Source of the DNA: Maritimibacter harenae
GTDB taxonomy: Bacteria; Pseudomonadota; Alphaproteobacteria; Rhodobacterales; Rhodobacteraceae
Direction of reading: 5' to 3'
Length of the DNA: 64,000 nt
Assembly (NCBI RefSeq): GCF_009882975.1
Contig: NZ_WTUX01000012.1
Span: 192,820-256,819, forward strand
Every line of letters begins with the position of its first letter. The stretch's first letter is position 1. Positions 7,680-20,532 of the stretch are shown in pieces. A program made the translations under genes and the position numbers. The notes below the pieces were generated by a model that made no database searches, had not been told where the DNA came from, and worked only from the letters and a program-made list of their open reading frames with translations.

Positions 7680-9881
7680 TCAGGCGATGATCGCGTTCAG
7701 CGTCGCCGAGGGCCGCATCACGGACGAGGTCTTCTCTTCGTCCGGGTGGTAGTAGCCGCCGATGTCGGCCGGCTTGCCCTGGTCCGCCATCAGCTCTTCG
7801 ACGATCACGTCCTGCTTCTCGGCCATCGCCGCGGCGATCGGCTTGAAATGCTCGGCAAGCGCGGCGTCGTCGCCCTGGGCGGCAAGAGCCTCGGCCCAGT
7901 AGCGGGCGAACCAGTAGTGCGACGTGCGGTTGTCGTTCTGGCCGACCTTGCGCTCCGGGCTGTTGCCGTTCTCGAGCACCTTCTGGGTCGCGTCCTCGAC
8001 CGCCTCGCCCAGCACCTTGGCACGGGCGTTGCCGCGCGCGTCGGAGAGGAACTTGAGGCTCTCGCCCAGCGCGCAGAACTCACCCAGGCTGTCCCAGCGC
8101 AGGTGGTTCTCTTCCACCAACTGCTGCACGTGCTTGGGGGCCGAGCCGCCCGCGCCGGTCTCGAACAACCCGCCGCCGTTCATCAGCTTCACGATCGAGA
8201 GCATCTTGGCCGAGGTGCCGAGCTCCAGGATCGGGAACAGGTCGGTGAGGTAGTCGCGCAGCACGTTGCCGGTGATCGTGACGCAATCCTCGCCCGCGAC
8301 CATCGTTTCAAGCGTGAAGCGCGTCGCTTCGCGCGGGGCCATGATCGGGATCTCGATCCCGGCCTCTTTCAGCGCGGGCTCCACGTACTTGATAAGCTCC
8401 GCGTCGTGGGCCCGGTTCTCGTCCAGCCAGAACGCCGCCTTGCCGGTGGCCTTGGTGCGGGTGATGCCCAGCTGGATCCAGTCTAGGATCGGCGCCTTCT
8501 TGGCCGTGGCCGAACGCCAGATGTCGCCCTTCTCGACCGAGTGCTCGTGCAGGATGTCGCCGTTGTCCAGAACGATGCGCACCTTGCCCGAGGCGGGGAT
8601 TTCGAAGGTGGTCGGGTGCGAGCCGTATTCCTCGGCCTTCTGGGCCATCAGGCCCACGTTCGACACGGCGCCGCAGGTGGTGACGTCGAGTTTCCCGTTC
8701 TCTTTGAAGTAGTTGATCGTCTCGTCATAGACCGGCGCATAGGAATTGTCCGGGATGCAGCACTTCGTCGGCGCGGCTTTCCCGTCCGGGCCCCAGCCGA
8801 TCCCGCCGGCGCGGATCACGGCCGGCATCGAAGCGTCGATGATCACGTCCGAGGGCACGTGCAGGTTCGAGATGCCCTTGTCGCTGTCGACCATGTACAT
8901 CGGCGGGCGCTTGGCCAGCGCCTCCTTGAGGTCGGCCTCGAGCTCGCCGTTCCCGGCGATCTTCGACTCCAGCGACCCGATGCCCGCGTTCGGGGTCCAG
9001 CCCAGCTCGTCCAGCTTGGCGCGGTGCTTCGAGATGAAATCCTCGAGATAGACGCTCACGAAATGGCCGAAGATGATCGGGTCCGAGACCTTCATCATGG
9101 TGGCCTTGAGGTGCACCGAGAACAGGACGCCCGGTTCCATGCTCTCGATCTCGGACTTGATGAAGGCGCGCAGGCTGGCCGCCGACATGTAGGTCGCGTC
9201 GACCACGGTGCCTTCCTCGTAGGAGAGCCCGTCCTTCAGCGTCTTCTGGTTGCCGTCATCCGCGAGGAACACGATCTTCGCGCCGCCCGCCTGTTCGGCC
9301 GTGATGGTGGCCGATTTCTCGTTCGCGAAGAAATCGTCGCCCGGCATGGAAGCCACGTGCGTCGGGCTGTCGGACGACCAGTCACCCATCGAATGCGGGT
9401 TCGCCTTGGCGTAGTTCTTCACCGCCTTGGCCGCGCGCCGGTCGGAGTTGCCTTCGCGCAGGACCGGGTTCACGGCCGAGCCCTTGACCGCGTCGTAGCG
9501 CGCCTTGATGTCCTTTTCCTCGTCCGAGGCCGGCTCGTAAGGATAATCGGGGATCTTGTAGCCCTGACCCTGGAGCTCCTTGATCGTCGCGTCGAGCTGC
9601 GGCTGCGAAGCCGAGATGTTGGGCAGCTTGATCACGTTGGCTTCCGGCTGCTTCACGATCTTGCCCAGCTCGGCGAGGTCGTCGTTCACCTTCTGCGCGT
9701 CCGTCAGGTAGTCGGGGAATTGCGACAGCACCCGCCCGGCGAGAGAGATGTTGCGCATCTCGATGGTCAGGTCGGCCGCGGTGGCGAAGGAGCGAATGAT
9801 CGGGAGGAGCGAATGGCTCGCCAGTTCCGGGGCTTCGTCCACCTGCGTGTAGATGATGTCGGGGGTCTCGCTCTTGGCCAT
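7680..9881 (-). CDS. icd: NADP-dependent isocitrate dehydrogenase, monomeric type
   Basis: A 733-residue protein of the monomeric isocitrate dehydrogenase family (about 740 residues), unrelated in length to the dimeric 45-kDa type. It converts isocitrate to 2-oxoglutarate with NADP in the TCA cycle. Recognisable family blocks are [20 protein letters not shown] at the N-terminus, [29 protein letters not shown], and [19 protein letters not shown]. The C-terminus has [21 protein letters not shown] at 9881 begins the conserved MAKSETP stretch. The frame stays open for about 2 kb further upstream, antisense to the peptide-binding protein, but that part is not coding. Single gene with a terminator directly downstream. 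Confidence 0.96.
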   Translation of the reverse strand: MAKSETPDIIYTQVDEAPELASHSLLPIIRSFATAADLTIEMRNISLAGRVLSQFPDYLTDAQKVNDDLAELGKIVKQPEANVIKLPNISASQPQLDATIKELQGQGYKIPDYPYEPASDEEKDIKARYDAVKGSAVNPVLREGNSDRRAAKAVKNYAKANPHSMGDWSSDSPTHVASMPGDDFFANEKSATITAEQAGGAKIVFLADDGNQKTLKDGLSYEEGTVVDATYMSAASLRAFIKSEIESMEPGVLFSVHLKATMMKVSDPIIFGHFVSVYLEDFISKHRAKLDELGWTPNAGIGSLESKIAGNGELEADLKEALAKRPPMYMVDSDKGISNLHVPSDVIIDASMPAVIRAGGIGWGPDGKAAPTKCCIPDNSYAPVYDETINYFKENGKLDVTTCGAVSNVGLMAQKAEEYGSHPTTFEIPASGKVRIVLDNGDILHEHSVEKGDIWRSATAKKAPILDWIQLGITRTKATGKAAFWLDENRAHDAELIKYVEPALKEAGIEIPIMAPREATRFTLETMVAGEDCVTITGNVLRDYLTDLFPILELGTSAKMLSIVKLMNGGGLFETGAGGSAPKHVQQLVEENHLRWDSLGEFCALGESLKFLSDARGNARAKVLGEAVEDATQKVLENGNSPERKVGQNDNRTSHYWFARYWAEALAAQGDDAALAEHFKPIAAAMAEKQDVIVEELMADQGKPADIGGYYHPDEEKTSSVMRPSATLNAIIA

Positions 9882-10199
9882 GTGTGCTCTCCGCAAGGTC
9901 AGGGTGACGCGGGGGGGGGAATCCGCCCCGCTCGGTTGCTTGTTGCGGTAATGGAGCCCGGTTCGCAAGTCAATGTGTGCGACGGTATACCGAACCGTTT
10001 CGCCCCGGTTTTCCCGCGCACCACAGGTGAGACGCAACGTCTCGCCCGGAATTTGAGCAAATTCATGCGAATTGGCGCGGCGTAAGGGTTGCGCCACCTT
10101 GTTCGACATGTTGGCCCCGTTAGAGTTGACCGATCGCACGCGCGACGGCCTGCCCCGGCAGGCCCGACAGGCGACAAAGAACATAACAGGGAGACCCGA
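9882..10199. promoter_or_regulatory. Divergent control region between icd and the peptide ABC operon
   Basis: This 318-base gap must hold both promoters. Two perfect inverted repeats lie side by side: GAGACG-CAA-CGTCTC (10029-10043) and GAATTTG-AG-CAAATTC (10049-10064). They are plausible operator sites. No box pair is convincing enough to place either promoter. GGGAG lies seven bases before the ATG at 10200. Confidence 0.5.
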
Positions 10200-11825
10200 A
10201 TGAAACACATGAGCAAACTTGCGTTGGCGACGCTTCTGTCGACCACCATGCTGACCGGCGCCGCGATCGCCGAGTCGCATGTGCCCGAGGGCGTGACGCT
10301 CGCCGAGGACCAGACCTTCACCTACCGCCAGCTCGACGAGTTTTCCTCGCTCGACCCGCAGGTGGTGGAGGATGTCGACGGCGCGAACGTCGTGCGCGAC
10401 CTGTTCGAAGGCCTGATGAACCAGGACGCGGAAGGCAATCTCGTCCCCGGCGTGGCCACCGGCTACGAAGCGTCCGAGGACAAGATGACCTACACGTTCA
10501 ACCTGCGTGAGGATGCGAAGTGGTCGAACGGCGACCCGGTCACGGCGAACGACTTCGTCTATGCTTGGCGCCGCGCGGTGGATCCGGAGCTCGCCTCCCC
10601 CTACCAGTGGTTCATGGAGCTGATGTCGATCGAGAACGCGGCCGAGATCATCGCGGGCGACATGGCCCCCGAGGAGCTGGGCGTGAAGGCGGTCGACGAC
10701 TACACCTTCGAGGTCCAGCTGACCGCGCCGCTGCCCTACTTCCCGCAGATGACCACGCACGCCACCACGTTCCCCGCGCCGCAATCGGTGATCGAGGAGC
10801 ACGGCGACGAATGGACCCGGCCCGAGAACATCGTGTCGAACGGCGCCTACGTCCTGACCGAACACCTGCCGAACGAACGCTCGGTGCGTGAGCGCAACGA
10901 GATGTACTGGGACAACGAGAACACGGTCATCGACCGCGTCGTCGCCCTGGTCATCAACGATGAGAACGTGGCCCTGACCCGTTACCTCGCCGGCGAGCTC
11001 GACCAGACCGACATCCCGGCCGGCCAGTACCCGAGCCTGAAGGAAGAGTATCCTGAGCAGGCGGTCAGCTTCCCGCGCCTGTGCAACTACTACTACACGT
11101 TCAACCTGTCGGACTCGGGCCCCGAGGCCTTCCAGGACGTGAACGTGCGCAAGGCGCTGGCGCTCGCCGTGGACCGCGACATCATCACCGAACGCGTGAT
11201 GCAGGGCGGCCAGCCCCCGGCCTATACCTTCACGCCGGCCGCCGTCGCGGGTTTCGAGCCGCCGCAGCTTGAATGGGCCGGCATGGAGCAGTCCGAGCGT
11301 GACCAGATGGCCAAGGACCTGCTGGCCGAGGCCGGCTACGGCCCCGACAACCCGCTCGAGTTCGAGATGGTCTACAACACCTCGGAAGCGCACGAGAAGG
11401 TCGCGGTGGCCCTGAGCCAGATGTGGAAGCAGAAGCTCGGCGTGCAGGCGACGCTCGCCAACATGGAGTGGAAGGTCTTCCTCGAGGAGCGCGGCAACCA
11501 GAACTTCGAACTGGCCCGCGGCGCCTGGTGCGGCGACTACAACGAAGCCTCGACCTTCCTCGACCTGCTGGATTCCGACTCCGGCTACAACGACGGCAAG
11601 TTCTCGAACGGACGCGTCGACGAACTGCTGGAACAGGCCAAGACGTCGGACGAGCGCGCACCGCTCTACACCGAGGTCGAACAGATCCTCTACGAAGAGA
11701 TGCCGGTCATCCCGATCTACCACTACGCCGGTGTCTACATGAACGACACGGATCTCGGCGGCTGGCCCGTCGATAACGTGGAGCAGAACTGGTACTCGAA
11801 GAATCTCTACAAGATCGCCGAGTAA
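10200..11825 (+). CDS. oppA: Peptide ABC transporter substrate-binding protein (SBP family 5)
   Basis: A 541-residue periplasmic binding protein of the OppA/DppA class. A Sec signal ([21 protein letters not shown]) is followed by the domain I block [15 protein letters not shown] and the family signature [41 protein letters not shown] and [21 protein letters not shown] are also typical of OppA-like proteins, which capture oligopeptides for import. First gene of a four-gene operon with the permeases and fused ATPase. A stable hairpin follows it, as expected when the binding protein must be more abundant than the membrane parts. Confidence 0.92.
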   Translation: MKHMSKLALATLLSTTMLTGAAIAESHVPEGVTLAEDQTFTYRQLDEFSSLDPQVVEDVDGANVVRDLFEGLMNQDAEGNLVPGVATGYEASEDKMTYTFNLREDAKWSNGDPVTANDFVYAWRRAVDPELASPYQWFMELMSIENAAEIIAGDMAPEELGVKAVDDYTFEVQLTAPLPYFPQMTTHATTFPAPQSVIEEHGDEWTRPENIVSNGAYVLTEHLPNERSVRERNEMYWDNENTVIDRVVALVINDENVALTRYLAGELDQTDIPAGQYPSLKEEYPEQAVSFPRLCNYYYTFNLSDSGPEAFQDVNVRKALALAVDRDIITERVMQGGQPPAYTFTPAAVAGFEPPQLEWAGMEQSERDQMAKDLLAEAGYGPDNPLEFEMVYNTSEAHEKVAVALSQMWKQKLGVQATLANMEWKVFLEERGNQNFELARGAWCGDYNEASTFLDLLDSDSGYNDGKFSNGRVDELLEQAKTSDERAPLYTEVEQILYEEMPVIPIYHYAGVYMNDTDLGGWPVDNVEQNWYSKNLYKIAE

Positions 11826-11851
11826 CCCGGTCCACCCATAACGCTCGAAGC

Positions 11852-11880
11852 GGCGCGTCCCGGTCACCCCGGGGCGCGCC
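11852..11880 (+). other. Stable stem-loop between the binding protein and first permease
   Basis: GGCGCGTCCCGG and CCGGGGCGCGCC form a 12-pair stem, with one G-U pair in RNA, around the loop TCACC. No U-run follows. It fits a 3'-stabilising or attenuating hairpin that raises binding-protein mRNA relative to the permeases. Confidence 0.65.
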
Positions 11881-11904
11881 CATCGGTTTCCGAAGAGGTC
11901 ACCC

Positions 11905-12828
11905 TTGGTTTCCTACATCATCCGACGACTGCTGATCGCGATTCCGACGATCCTGATCCTGATCGTCGCCTCCTTCTTCCTGATCAAGATCGCCCCCGGC
12001 GGCCCGTTCACCTCGGAACGCCCCCTGCCCCCGCAGGTGCTCGCCAACATCGAGGCGCGCTACGGGCTGGATCAGCCTCTGTGGAAACAGCTGTGGGATT
12101 ACCTCACCAACATCGTCCTGCATTTCGACTTCGGCCCGTCCTTCAAGTTCAAGGACCGCGACGTGAACGACATCATCGCGCAAGGCTTCCCGATTTCGCT
12201 GACCTACGGGTCCCTGGCCTTCCTCGCGGCTTCGATCGTGGGCGTCGCCCTGGGCGTCGTGGCCGCGATCCGGCACAATTCCTGGATCGACTACACCGCG
12301 GTCAGCATGGGCATCGGCGCGCAGGCGCTGCCCAACTTCATCATGGGCCCGATCCTGATCCTGACCTTCACGCTCTGGCTCGGGCTCCTGCCCGGCGGGG
12401 GCTGGAACGGCGGGCAGTGGGAATACCTGATCATGCCCGTGATCGCGCTCTCGACCTCCTACATGGGCAACATCGCGCGCCTGACGCGCTCCTCCATGCT
12501 CGAGGTGCTGAACTCCAACTTCATCCGCACCGCGCGGGCCAAGGGGCTACCGACACGCACCGTGATCTGGCGCCACGCGATGAAGCCCACGCTGCTGCCG
12601 GTGGTAAGCTACCTCGGCCCCGTCTTCGTCTACGTGCTCACCGGCTCGGTCTTCGTGGACATGTATTTCTCGACCGGCGGGCTGGGACAAGCCTACGTCG
12701 GCTCCGCGCTCACCCGTGACTACGCCGTGCTGCTGGGGGTCACGATCCTCTACGGCACGCTGACCGTGGTGGTGAACCTGATCACCGACCTCGCCTACGC
12801 GTGGTTCGATCCGAAAATCCGGTACTGA
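11905..12828 (+). CDS. oppB: Oligopeptide ABC transporter permease OppB
   Basis: A 307-residue inner-membrane permease. It starts [20 protein letters not shown], the universal N-terminus of OppB/DppB proteins with the first transmembrane helix. The EAA-loop motif appears as [40 protein letters not shown] near the C-terminus is also characteristic. The initiator is TTG at 11905, with GAAGAGG eight bases upstream; no ATG fits. It pairs with OppC. Confidence 0.93.
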   Translation: MVSYIIRRLLIAIPTILILIVASFFLIKIAPGGPFTSERPLPPQVLANIEARYGLDQPLWKQLWDYLTNIVLHFDFGPSFKFKDRDVNDIIAQGFPISLTYGSLAFLAASIVGVALGVVAAIRHNSWIDYTAVSMGIGAQALPNFIMGPILILTFTLWLGLLPGGGWNGGQWEYLIMPVIALSTSYMGNIARLTRSSMLEVLNSNFIRTARAKGLPTRTVIWRHAMKPTLLPVVSYLGPVFVYVLTGSVFVDMYFSTGGLGQAYVGSALTRDYAVLLGVTILYGTLTVVVNLITDLAYAWFDPKIRY

Positions 12829-12838
12829 AGGGAACGAC

Positions 12839-13771
12839 ATGGTTTTCGGAAGCTCCCAACGCGCCGCCGCCATCGCCGACGACGTCACCGACCAGATCCC
12901 CGTGCGGGGCCGGTCGCTGCTCAAGGACGCGCAGATCCGCTTCGTCCAGAACAAGGCCGCGATGGCCAGCGTCGTCGTCCTCGGCCTCATCATCCTGTTC
13001 GTCCTGATCGGCCCGCTCTTCGCCCAGTGGTCGAACGAGGAGATCGACTGGGACCGCATGGGCAACATCGCCTCCGAGGGGATGCCGTCGATCGCGAACG
13101 GGCACTACTTCGGCCTCGACGAGCTGGGGCGCGACCTCTACTCGCGCGTGATCCAGGCGACGCGCACCTCGCTGCTGGTCGGGCTGATCGGCGCGGCCAC
13201 CGCGCTCATCATCGGCACGACCTACGGCCTGATCGCCGGCTATGTCGGCGGCAAGGTCGACAGCGCCATGATGCGCTTCGTCGACATCCTGCTGGCGATC
13301 CCGCTCACGCTGGTCATCATCCTGCTGCTGGTCATCGCCGGGCGGTCGTTCTTCATGCTGTTCGTGTCACTGGGCGCGGTCGGCTGGCTCACCATGAGCC
13401 GGATCGTGCGGGCCCAGACCCTCAGCCTCAAGACCCGCGAATTCATCGAGGCCGCCCGCGCCGCGGGCGTGTCCGAGGTGACGATCATGATCCGCCACAT
13501 CCTGCCCAACCTGATCGGGGTGGTGATCGTCTATGCCTCGCTGCTCGTGCCCGAGATGATCCTGACCGAAAGCTTCATCTCGTTCCTGGGGCTGGGCATC
13601 TCCGAACCCTACACGAGCCTGGGCAAGCTGATCGCGGAAGGGGCTGGCACGATGGCCTACGGCACCACGTGGCAACTTCTCTACCCGCTCTTCTTCTACG
13701 TCGCGATCATCATCACCATGTTCTTCATCGGCGATGGCCTGCGCGACGCACTCGATCCGAAGGACCGCTGA
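12839..13771 (+). CDS. oppC: Oligopeptide ABC transporter permease OppC
   Basis: A 310-residue permease. A cytoplasmic N-terminal stretch ends in [19 protein letters not shown], the usual OppC N-terminal domain. First-helix and periplasmic features follow ([20 protein letters not shown], the HxxGTDxLGRDxxSR family signature with G-T changed). The EAA loop is [20 protein letters not shown]. It lies ten bases after oppB and is followed immediately by the ATPase gene. Confidence 0.93.
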   Translation: MVFGSSQRAAAIADDVTDQIPVRGRSLLKDAQIRFVQNKAAMASVVVLGLIILFVLIGPLFAQWSNEEIDWDRMGNIASEGMPSIANGHYFGLDELGRDLYSRVIQATRTSLLVGLIGAATALIIGTTYGLIAGYVGGKVDSAMMRFVDILLAIPLTLVIILLLVIAGRSFFMLFVSLGAVGWLTMSRIVRAQTLSLKTREFIEAARAAGVSEVTIMIRHILPNLIGVVIVYASLLVPEMILTESFISFLGLGISEPYTSLGKLIAEGAGTMAYGTTWQLLYPLFFYVAIIITMFFIGDGLRDALDPKDR

Positions 13772-13772
13772 C

Positions 13773-15614
<1,842 letters not shown>

Positions 15615-15678
15615 GGCCAGCCGCGACAGCCGCACGGCGATGGGCTAATCTGGCGGCAACCGCAGCCGGGAGGACGAC

Positions 15679-16722
15679 ATGGCCGGACACATCCTGATCT
15701 ACGGCGCCTATGGCTACACCGGCGAACTGATCGCGCGGCAGGCGGTGGCCACCGGCCTCACCCCCGTTCTGGCCGGGCGCGATGCCGACAAGCTCGCCCC
15801 GCTCGCCCGGGAGCTGGACCTGCCCCACGTCGCCGTCTCCGTCACGGACACCGATGGCCTGCACAAGGCATTGGACGGCTGCGCGGCGGTGCTGAACTGC
15901 GCGGGCCCCTTCATCGAGACGTGGAAGCCGATGACCGACGCGTGCCTCGCCACCGGCACGCATTACCTCGACATCACCGGCGAGGTGGACGTGCTCTCGG
16001 GTTGCGCCGGGCGTGACGCCGACGCGAAGGCGGCCGGGATCACGCTGATGCCGGGCACCGGCTTCGACGTGGTGCCCACCGATTGCCTGTCCGCGATGCT
16101 GGCCGACCGCCTGCCCGACGCCACCCGCCTCACGCTGGCCTTCAAGGGCATGAGCCAGGCCTCGCGCGGCACGGCAACAACCGCGATCTCCTACCTCGGC
16201 CGCGCCCCCATCATACGCCGCGACGGCGCGCTCCGGGGCCGGACCGGTCCGCTCTTCCGCAAGGTGGATTTCGGCGACGGGCCCGAGGAGGTCGGGGCGA
16301 TCAGCTGGGGCGACACGGTGACCGCGTGGCACACCACCGGCATCCCGAACATCGAGGTGTTCATGAAGCCGCCCGCCGACATGGTCGCCCTGATGAAGCT
16401 GCCCTTGGCGCTCAGGCGGCTTCTCACCGGCATCGGCCGCCCGCTCATCCAGCGCCGGCTCGACGCCATGCCGCCGGGCCCCGACGAAGAGGCGCGGCGT
16501 ACCGGGCACTGCACGATCTGGGGCCGGGTCGAGAACGCCGAAGGCCAGTCGGCCGAGCTGCGCCTGCGCACGACCGAGGGCTATCGCCTGACCTCGATCA
16601 CCGCGCCCCTCATCGCCGCGCGCGCCGCGGCGGGCGAACTGCCCACGGGTTTCCGGACCCCCGCCGGCGCGCTGGGGGCCGATTTCATCCTCGGGATCGA
16701 CGGCTGCGACATGCTGTCCTGA
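15679..16722 (+). CDS. Saccharopine dehydrogenase-like NAD(P)-binding protein
   Basis: A 347-residue protein starting HILIYGAYGYTGELIARQAV, a Rossmann NAD(P) motif of the saccharopine dehydrogenase-like family, followed by LAGRDADKL. Further blocks are VLNCAGPF and CLATGTHYLDITGEV, typical of the group that also includes trans-acting enoyl reductases of mycobacterial lipid synthesis. Lysine metabolism is not implied: true saccharopine dehydrogenases are longer or different in the C-terminal half. GGGAGG lies eight bases before ATG 15679. Substrate unknown. It is convergent with the ectoine cluster. Confidence 0.8.
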   Translation: MAGHILIYGAYGYTGELIARQAVATGLTPVLAGRDADKLAPLARELDLPHVAVSVTDTDGLHKALDGCAAVLNCAGPFIETWKPMTDACLATGTHYLDITGEVDVLSGCAGRDADAKAAGITLMPGTGFDVVPTDCLSAMLADRLPDATRLTLAFKGMSQASRGTATTAISYLGRAPIIRRDGALRGRTGPLFRKVDFGDGPEEVGAISWGDTVTAWHTTGIPNIEVFMKPPADMVALMKLPLALRRLLTGIGRPLIQRRLDAMPPGPDEEARRTGHCTIWGRVENAEGQSAELRLRTTEGYRLTSITAPLIAARAAAGELPTGFRTPAGALGADFILGIDGCDMLS

Positions 16723-16738
16723 CCCGCGACAAAAAAGA

Positions 16739-16760
16739 CCCCCCGGCGATTGCCGGAGGG
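16739..16760 (-). terminator. Intrinsic terminator of the ectoine operon
   Basis: On the minus strand CCTCCGGC and GCCGGGG pair around AATC and are followed by TCTTTTTTG. It lies 41 bases after the aspartate kinase stop, closing ectABC-ask. Confidence 0.8.
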
Positions 16761-16800
16761 CCTCAGTCAAGCCTGACGAGTTTTTATGAACTTTGGAGCG

Positions 16801-18231
16801 TCAGGCAACCTCACGGAGCGGCTCTTTTTTTTCCGCTTCGATCAGGGCGCGGTGCAGGACCTTGATGGCTTCCGCGGATTCGTCGCGGGGCATCAGGAAC
16901 TGCACGTCGACATTGCGCGGGGTCGCATGGGCGGCGATCACGTCCAGCCCGGCCTCGTCCAGCGCGGCAAGACCACGGCCAAGCACGGACTGCTTGCGCA
17001 GGTCCCGGCCGATGGCGGACACGATGCACTGGCTGCGCACCTCGATCTCGGCCTGCGGAAAGCGTTCGAGCACGTCGGCCTCGACCCGCTTCACGGCCTT
17101 GAGCGACCCTTTGACATAGTGGGTGATGGTGTTCGCGTTCGAGGTCTTCGACACGATCCACACCTTGTGACGCTTGAGCGCCTCGAGGATCGTGGAGTCG
17201 TAACCCTTCACGCCCACCATGTCCTGTTCGAACACCTCGATCGAGATGACGTCCAGCCCGGTCACGATCTCGACGCCCGGCGTGTCGCCGCGGCAATCGT
17301 CGATCAGGGTGCCCGGATCCTCCGGCTCGAAGGCGTTGGTCACGCGCAGCGGCACATCGGCCTGGCGCAGCATCTTCGCCGCCGAGGGGTGGATCGCTTC
17401 CATCCCGAGGTTCGACAGCTGGTCGGCCACGTCGTAGTTCGTGTGACCCAGCTTCTGCACGGCGTCTTCGCCGACAAGGTTCGGGTCGGCCGAGCTGAGG
17501 TGGAACTCCTTGTGGATGATCGCCTCTTTCGCCTGCGTGAGCGCGGCGATGCGCGCGAAGGTCACTTCCGAGTAGCCCCGGTCGTATTCCTTCATCAGGC
17601 CTTCCTTGCACTGGGCGTAGCCCGTGACGATCGGCATCTCCGTCGCGAAGTCGACGTCCTCGAGCCCCTGGGCGATCCGCTCGTCGAGCGTGCAGTCGCC
17701 CTCGTCACGCCAACCCGACAGGTCGACGAACCGGGCCGAAATGCCGGCGCGCTTCAGCATCAGCGCGGTGCAGTAGGCCGAATGCGCCTCGCCCAGACCC
17801 GACAGGAGCTCGCGCACCATGTGCATGTGCTCCGACAGGCGGAAGTGGCCGTAGGAGCACAGGCGCCCCAGGTCGATCAGGAACGACTTGGCGCCGTTCA
17901 TGCGCTCGGCGACGAAGTCGTTGGCATCGGCGATGTCGGCCGGGTGCTCCAGCACCTCCTTGTGCGCCTCTTCCATCGCTTCGCCGACCTTCTTGAGCGC
18001 GGCCATCCACGCGTGATCGTCGGCTTCACCGTCGGCGAACATGGCATAGACGCCCTGTTCCCCGGATTTCTTGTGTTCGAGCAGCAGGTTGGTGATCCCG
18101 CCGAAGGCCGACACGACGAAGATCCGGTTGTAGGGATCGTCGCCCCGGATGAGCAGGGTGTCGCGCAGTTCGCGCACCCGGCTCATGGATGTGCCGCCGA
18201 TCTTCTCGACAGTATGATTTCGGTCAGACAT
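16801..18231 (-). CDS. ask: Ectoine-type aspartate kinase (Ask_Ect)
   Basis: A 476-residue aspartokinase of the specialised Ask_Ect class that travels with ectoine genes. It phosphorylates L-aspartate, the first step towards aspartate semialdehyde, the EctB substrate. The N-terminus HTVEKIGGTSMSRV is the class-specific form of the kinase phosphate loop (KxGGTS). C-terminal ACT-like segments are seen around RSQCIVSAIGRDLRKQ and DEAGLDVIAAHATPRNVDVQ. The family is known to be less feedback-inhibited than the housekeeping kinase. Last gene of the operon, 19 bases after ectC. Confidence 0.94.
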   Translation of the reverse strand: MSDRNHTVEKIGGTSMSRVRELRDTLLIRGDDPYNRIFVVSAFGGITNLLLEHKKSGEQGVYAMFADGEADDHAWMAALKKVGEAMEEAHKEVLEHPADIADANDFVAERMNGAKSFLIDLGRLCSYGHFRLSEHMHMVRELLSGLGEAHSAYCTALMLKRAGISARFVDLSGWRDEGDCTLDERIAQGLEDVDFATEMPIVTGYAQCKEGLMKEYDRGYSEVTFARIAALTQAKEAIIHKEFHLSSADPNLVGEDAVQKLGHTNYDVADQLSNLGMEAIHPSAAKMLRQADVPLRVTNAFEPEDPGTLIDDCRGDTPGVEIVTGLDVISIEVFEQDMVGVKGYDSTILEALKRHKVWIVSKTSNANTITHYVKGSLKAVKRVEADVLERFPQAEIEVRSQCIVSAIGRDLRKQSVLGRGLAALDEAGLDVIAAHATPRNVDVQFLMPRDESAEAIKVLHRALIEAEKKEPLREVA

Positions 18232-18250
18232 GGGTCTTCCCCGTGTTGTT

Positions 18251-18643
18251 TCAGGCAGCGTCTTCGGGCGCGGCGTAGGAACCGTCTTCCTGGTGCACTT
18301 CCTTGCCGGTGACCGGCGGGTTGAAGCAGCAGGCCAGGACCAGCTCGTCGTCCGCCACCAGCGTGTGCTTGTCGTGCAGGTTCAGCGCGTACATGACACC
18401 CGGCTTGATCTCGTGGGTCTCGCCCGTGGCAAGGTCGGTGATCCGGCCCTTGCCCGAGATGCAGTAGACGCTCTCGAAGTGGTTCTTGTAGTGGAACGTG
18501 TGCTCCGAACCGCCCTGGATCGTGGTGATGTGGAACGAGAAGCCCATCCCGTCATCGGCGAGAAGCATGCGCACGGAGTTCCAGCGCGCGTCCGAGATGG
18601 ACTTGTCGGTGTTCTTGAGTTCGTTGAAATCACGGACGATCAT
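18251..18643 (-). CDS. ectC: L-ectoine synthase
   Basis: A 130-residue cupin enzyme that cyclises N-gamma-acetyl-2,4-diaminobutyrate to ectoine. The sequence [20 protein letters not shown] is the conserved EctC start. The cupin metal and active-site region is in [20 protein letters not shown], with YCISGKGRI and [12 protein letters not shown] after it. Length is standard (about 130). It begins five bases after the ectB stop. Confidence 0.97.
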   Translation of the reverse strand: MIVRDFNELKNTDKSISDARWNSVRMLLADDGMGFSFHITTIQGGSEHTFHYKNHFESVYCISGKGRITDLATGETHEIKPGVMYALNLHDKHTLVADDELVLACCFNPPVTGKEVHQEDGSYAAPEDAA

Positions 18644-18648
18644 TGGTG

Positions 18649-19950
18649 TTACTCCGCAGCAATTTTCTTGTTTTCGTTCAGCGCTTCACGGGTCGCCTCG
18701 AGGACGATGTCCAGGCCCCGCTTGAGCACGTCGTTCGGGATGTTCAGCGCCGCAAGCACCTTGACCACTTCGTCGTCGGCGCCCGACGTCTCGATGATCA
18801 GGCCCTTGTCGAAGGCACGGCCGCAGATGTCCTCGGCCAGCTCGCCGGTGCCCACGTCCACGCCGCGCATGAAGCCACGGCCCTTGAGGTAGGCGTTCGG
18901 GATCAGCTCGGCGACCTTCTTGAGGCCGTCTTCCAGGATCTGCGACTTCTCGGCGATGGAGGCTTCCATCGCGTCCTTGTCGGCCCAGTACTTCTCCAGG
19001 GCGACACGGCCCGTGACGAAGGCGTGCGTGTTGCCGCGGAAGGTGCCGTTGTGCTCGGCCGGCTTCCAGACGTCATGCTCGCGCTTGATCAGCAGGCAGG
19101 CGAACGGCAGGCCGAAGCCCGACAGCGACTTCGCTTGCGTGATGAGGTCGGGCTCGACGCCCATGTCCTCGATGCCGAAGTACTTGCCGGTCCGGCCGAT
19201 GCCGGCCTGGATGTCGTCCACGATCAGCAGCGCGCCGTGCTCTTTCGCGAGCTTGGCGATGCCCTGGATCCACTCCTTCGACGCGGCGTTCAGGCCACCC
19301 TCGCCCTGCACGGGCTCGAAGATGAACGCGGCCGGCGCGTCGACGCCCGACGAGCTGTTGTTCAGCATGGTTTCGATCAGCTTGAGCGTATCCACGTCGC
19401 CCATCGCCCCTTCGTAGGGCATGTGCGTGACGTCGCCCAGGTGGCCGCCACCGGCGCCACCGCGCTTGCCGGCGTTACCGGTCAGCGACAGCGAACCCAT
19501 CGTCATGCCGTGGAAGCCGTTGGTGAACGAGATGATGTTGCGACGGCCCGTGATCTTGCGGGCGAGCTTCATCGCGGCTTCGACGGCGTTGGTGCCGGTC
19601 GGGCCGGTCATCATGATCTTGTAGTCGTCCATGCCGCGCGGCTTGAGCACGATGTTCTCGTAGGCTTCCAGCCACTTCGCCTTTTCCTCGGTGTACATGT
19701 CGAGGCCGTGGGCGATGCCGTCGTCGGTGATGTGCTCGACCAGCGCCGATTTCATGTCGGCGTCGTTGTGGCCGTAGTTCAGCGACGAGCAACCGGCGAG
19801 AAAGTCGATGTACTCGGTGCCGTCGGTCGCGGTCATGATCGACCCCTGCGCTTTCGCGAAGGTGGTCGGGAAACCGCGGCAGTACGAGCGGGCTTCCGAC
19901 TCGCGGCGTTCAAAAACGGGATTGTTCGCAGACTGTTTGTCTGTCGTCAT
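18649..19950 (-). CDS. ectB: L-2,4-diaminobutyrate:2-oxoglutarate aminotransferase
   Basis: A 433-residue class III PLP aminotransferase. It converts aspartate semialdehyde to 2,4-diaminobutyrate using glutamate. N-terminal [17 protein letters not shown] and [19 protein letters not shown] are EctB signatures. The PLP aspartate is in [17 protein letters not shown] and the Schiff-base lysine in [12 protein letters not shown]. Length matches the family. It lies 48 bases after ectA. Confidence 0.97.
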   Translation of the reverse strand: MTTDKQSANNPVFERRESEARSYCRGFPTTFAKAQGSIMTATDGTEYIDFLAGCSSLNYGHNDADMKSALVEHITDDGIAHGLDMYTEEKAKWLEAYENIVLKPRGMDDYKIMMTGPTGTNAVEAAMKLARKITGRRNIISFTNGFHGMTMGSLSLTGNAGKRGGAGGGHLGDVTHMPYEGAMGDVDTLKLIETMLNNSSSGVDAPAAFIFEPVQGEGGLNAASKEWIQGIAKLAKEHGALLIVDDIQAGIGRTGKYFGIEDMGVEPDLITQAKSLSGFGLPFACLLIKREHDVWKPAEHNGTFRGNTHAFVTGRVALEKYWADKDAMEASIAEKSQILEDGLKKVAELIPNAYLKGRGFMRGVDVGTGELAEDICGRAFDKGLIIETSGADDEVVKVLAALNIPNDVLKRGLDIVLEATREALNENKKIAAE

Positions 19951-19998
19951 AACGTGTTCCTTCGATGTCTGTTGTGAGAGGACGGGGGGCCGCGTCGC

Positions 19999-20532
19999 TT
20001 ACGCGGCCTTCGCCATGTCGCCTTCGTCGGGAACGGTGATCGTCACCATGTGCTCGGTGTCGTGCCGTCCTTCGAAGTGATCGTCCTTCTTGAAGTGGGC
20101 TTCGTCCTTCAGCTCGCCGCCGTGACGCTTGGCGAACTTCTTGAACAGCGCCCAGGATGCGCCATTGTCTTCGGTGATGGTGGTCTTGAGGACGTTGGCT
20201 TCGTCGCATTCCTCGCGCCCGAAGATCTCGTCCAGCATCAGGCCACCAAGACCCATGCCGCGTGCCTTTTCGCTCACGGCGACCTGCCACACGAAAAGCG
20301 CGTTTTCGTTCGGCACGAGGTAGCCGGAAATCCAACCGACAATGTCACCGTCCAGTTCGGCCACCACGCAGGTGTCGCGGAAATGGTCACACTGAAGCAG
20401 GTTGCAGTAGACGGAGTTCTCGTCGAGCGGCTTGCACTCTCGGATCAGCTCCCAGATTTGCGCTCCGTCCTCGGATTCAGGTTTCCGAAGGCGGAGCTTG
20501 CCAGTTCGGGGAAGGTCTTTCGCGGTATGCAT
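19999..20532 (-). CDS. ectA: L-2,4-diaminobutyrate acetyltransferase
   Basis: A 177-residue GNAT acetyltransferase making N-gamma-acetyldiaminobutyrate in ectoine synthesis. After LRLRKPESEDGAQIWELI, family motif YCNLLQCDHFRDTCVVAE appears, then the acetyl-CoA loop KARGMGLGGLML. LKTTITEDNGASWALFKKFA is the EctA C-terminal block. ATG at 20532 gives the normal length; the longer frame upstream runs into the AT-rich control region. First gene of ectABC-ask. No ectD hydroxylase gene is present nearby. Confidence 0.95.
   Translation of the reverse strand: MHTAKDLPRTGKLRLRKPESEDGAQIWELIRECKPLDENSVYCNLLQCDHFRDTCVVAELDGDIVGWISGYLVPNENALFVWQVAVSEKARGMGLGGLMLDEIFGREECDEANVLKTTITEDNGASWALFKKFAKRHGGELKDEAHFKKDDHFEGRHDTEHMVTITVPDEGDMAKAA

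Noticed and set aside
7680-11867. A reading frame open for almost 4.2 kb on the minus strand, fusing icd with sequence antisense to the peptide-binding protein
   Set aside because: Upstream of residue MAKSETP the translation is arginine/valine-rich shadow sequence. The icd family starts at 9881 and the plus strand there encodes a clear binding protein.
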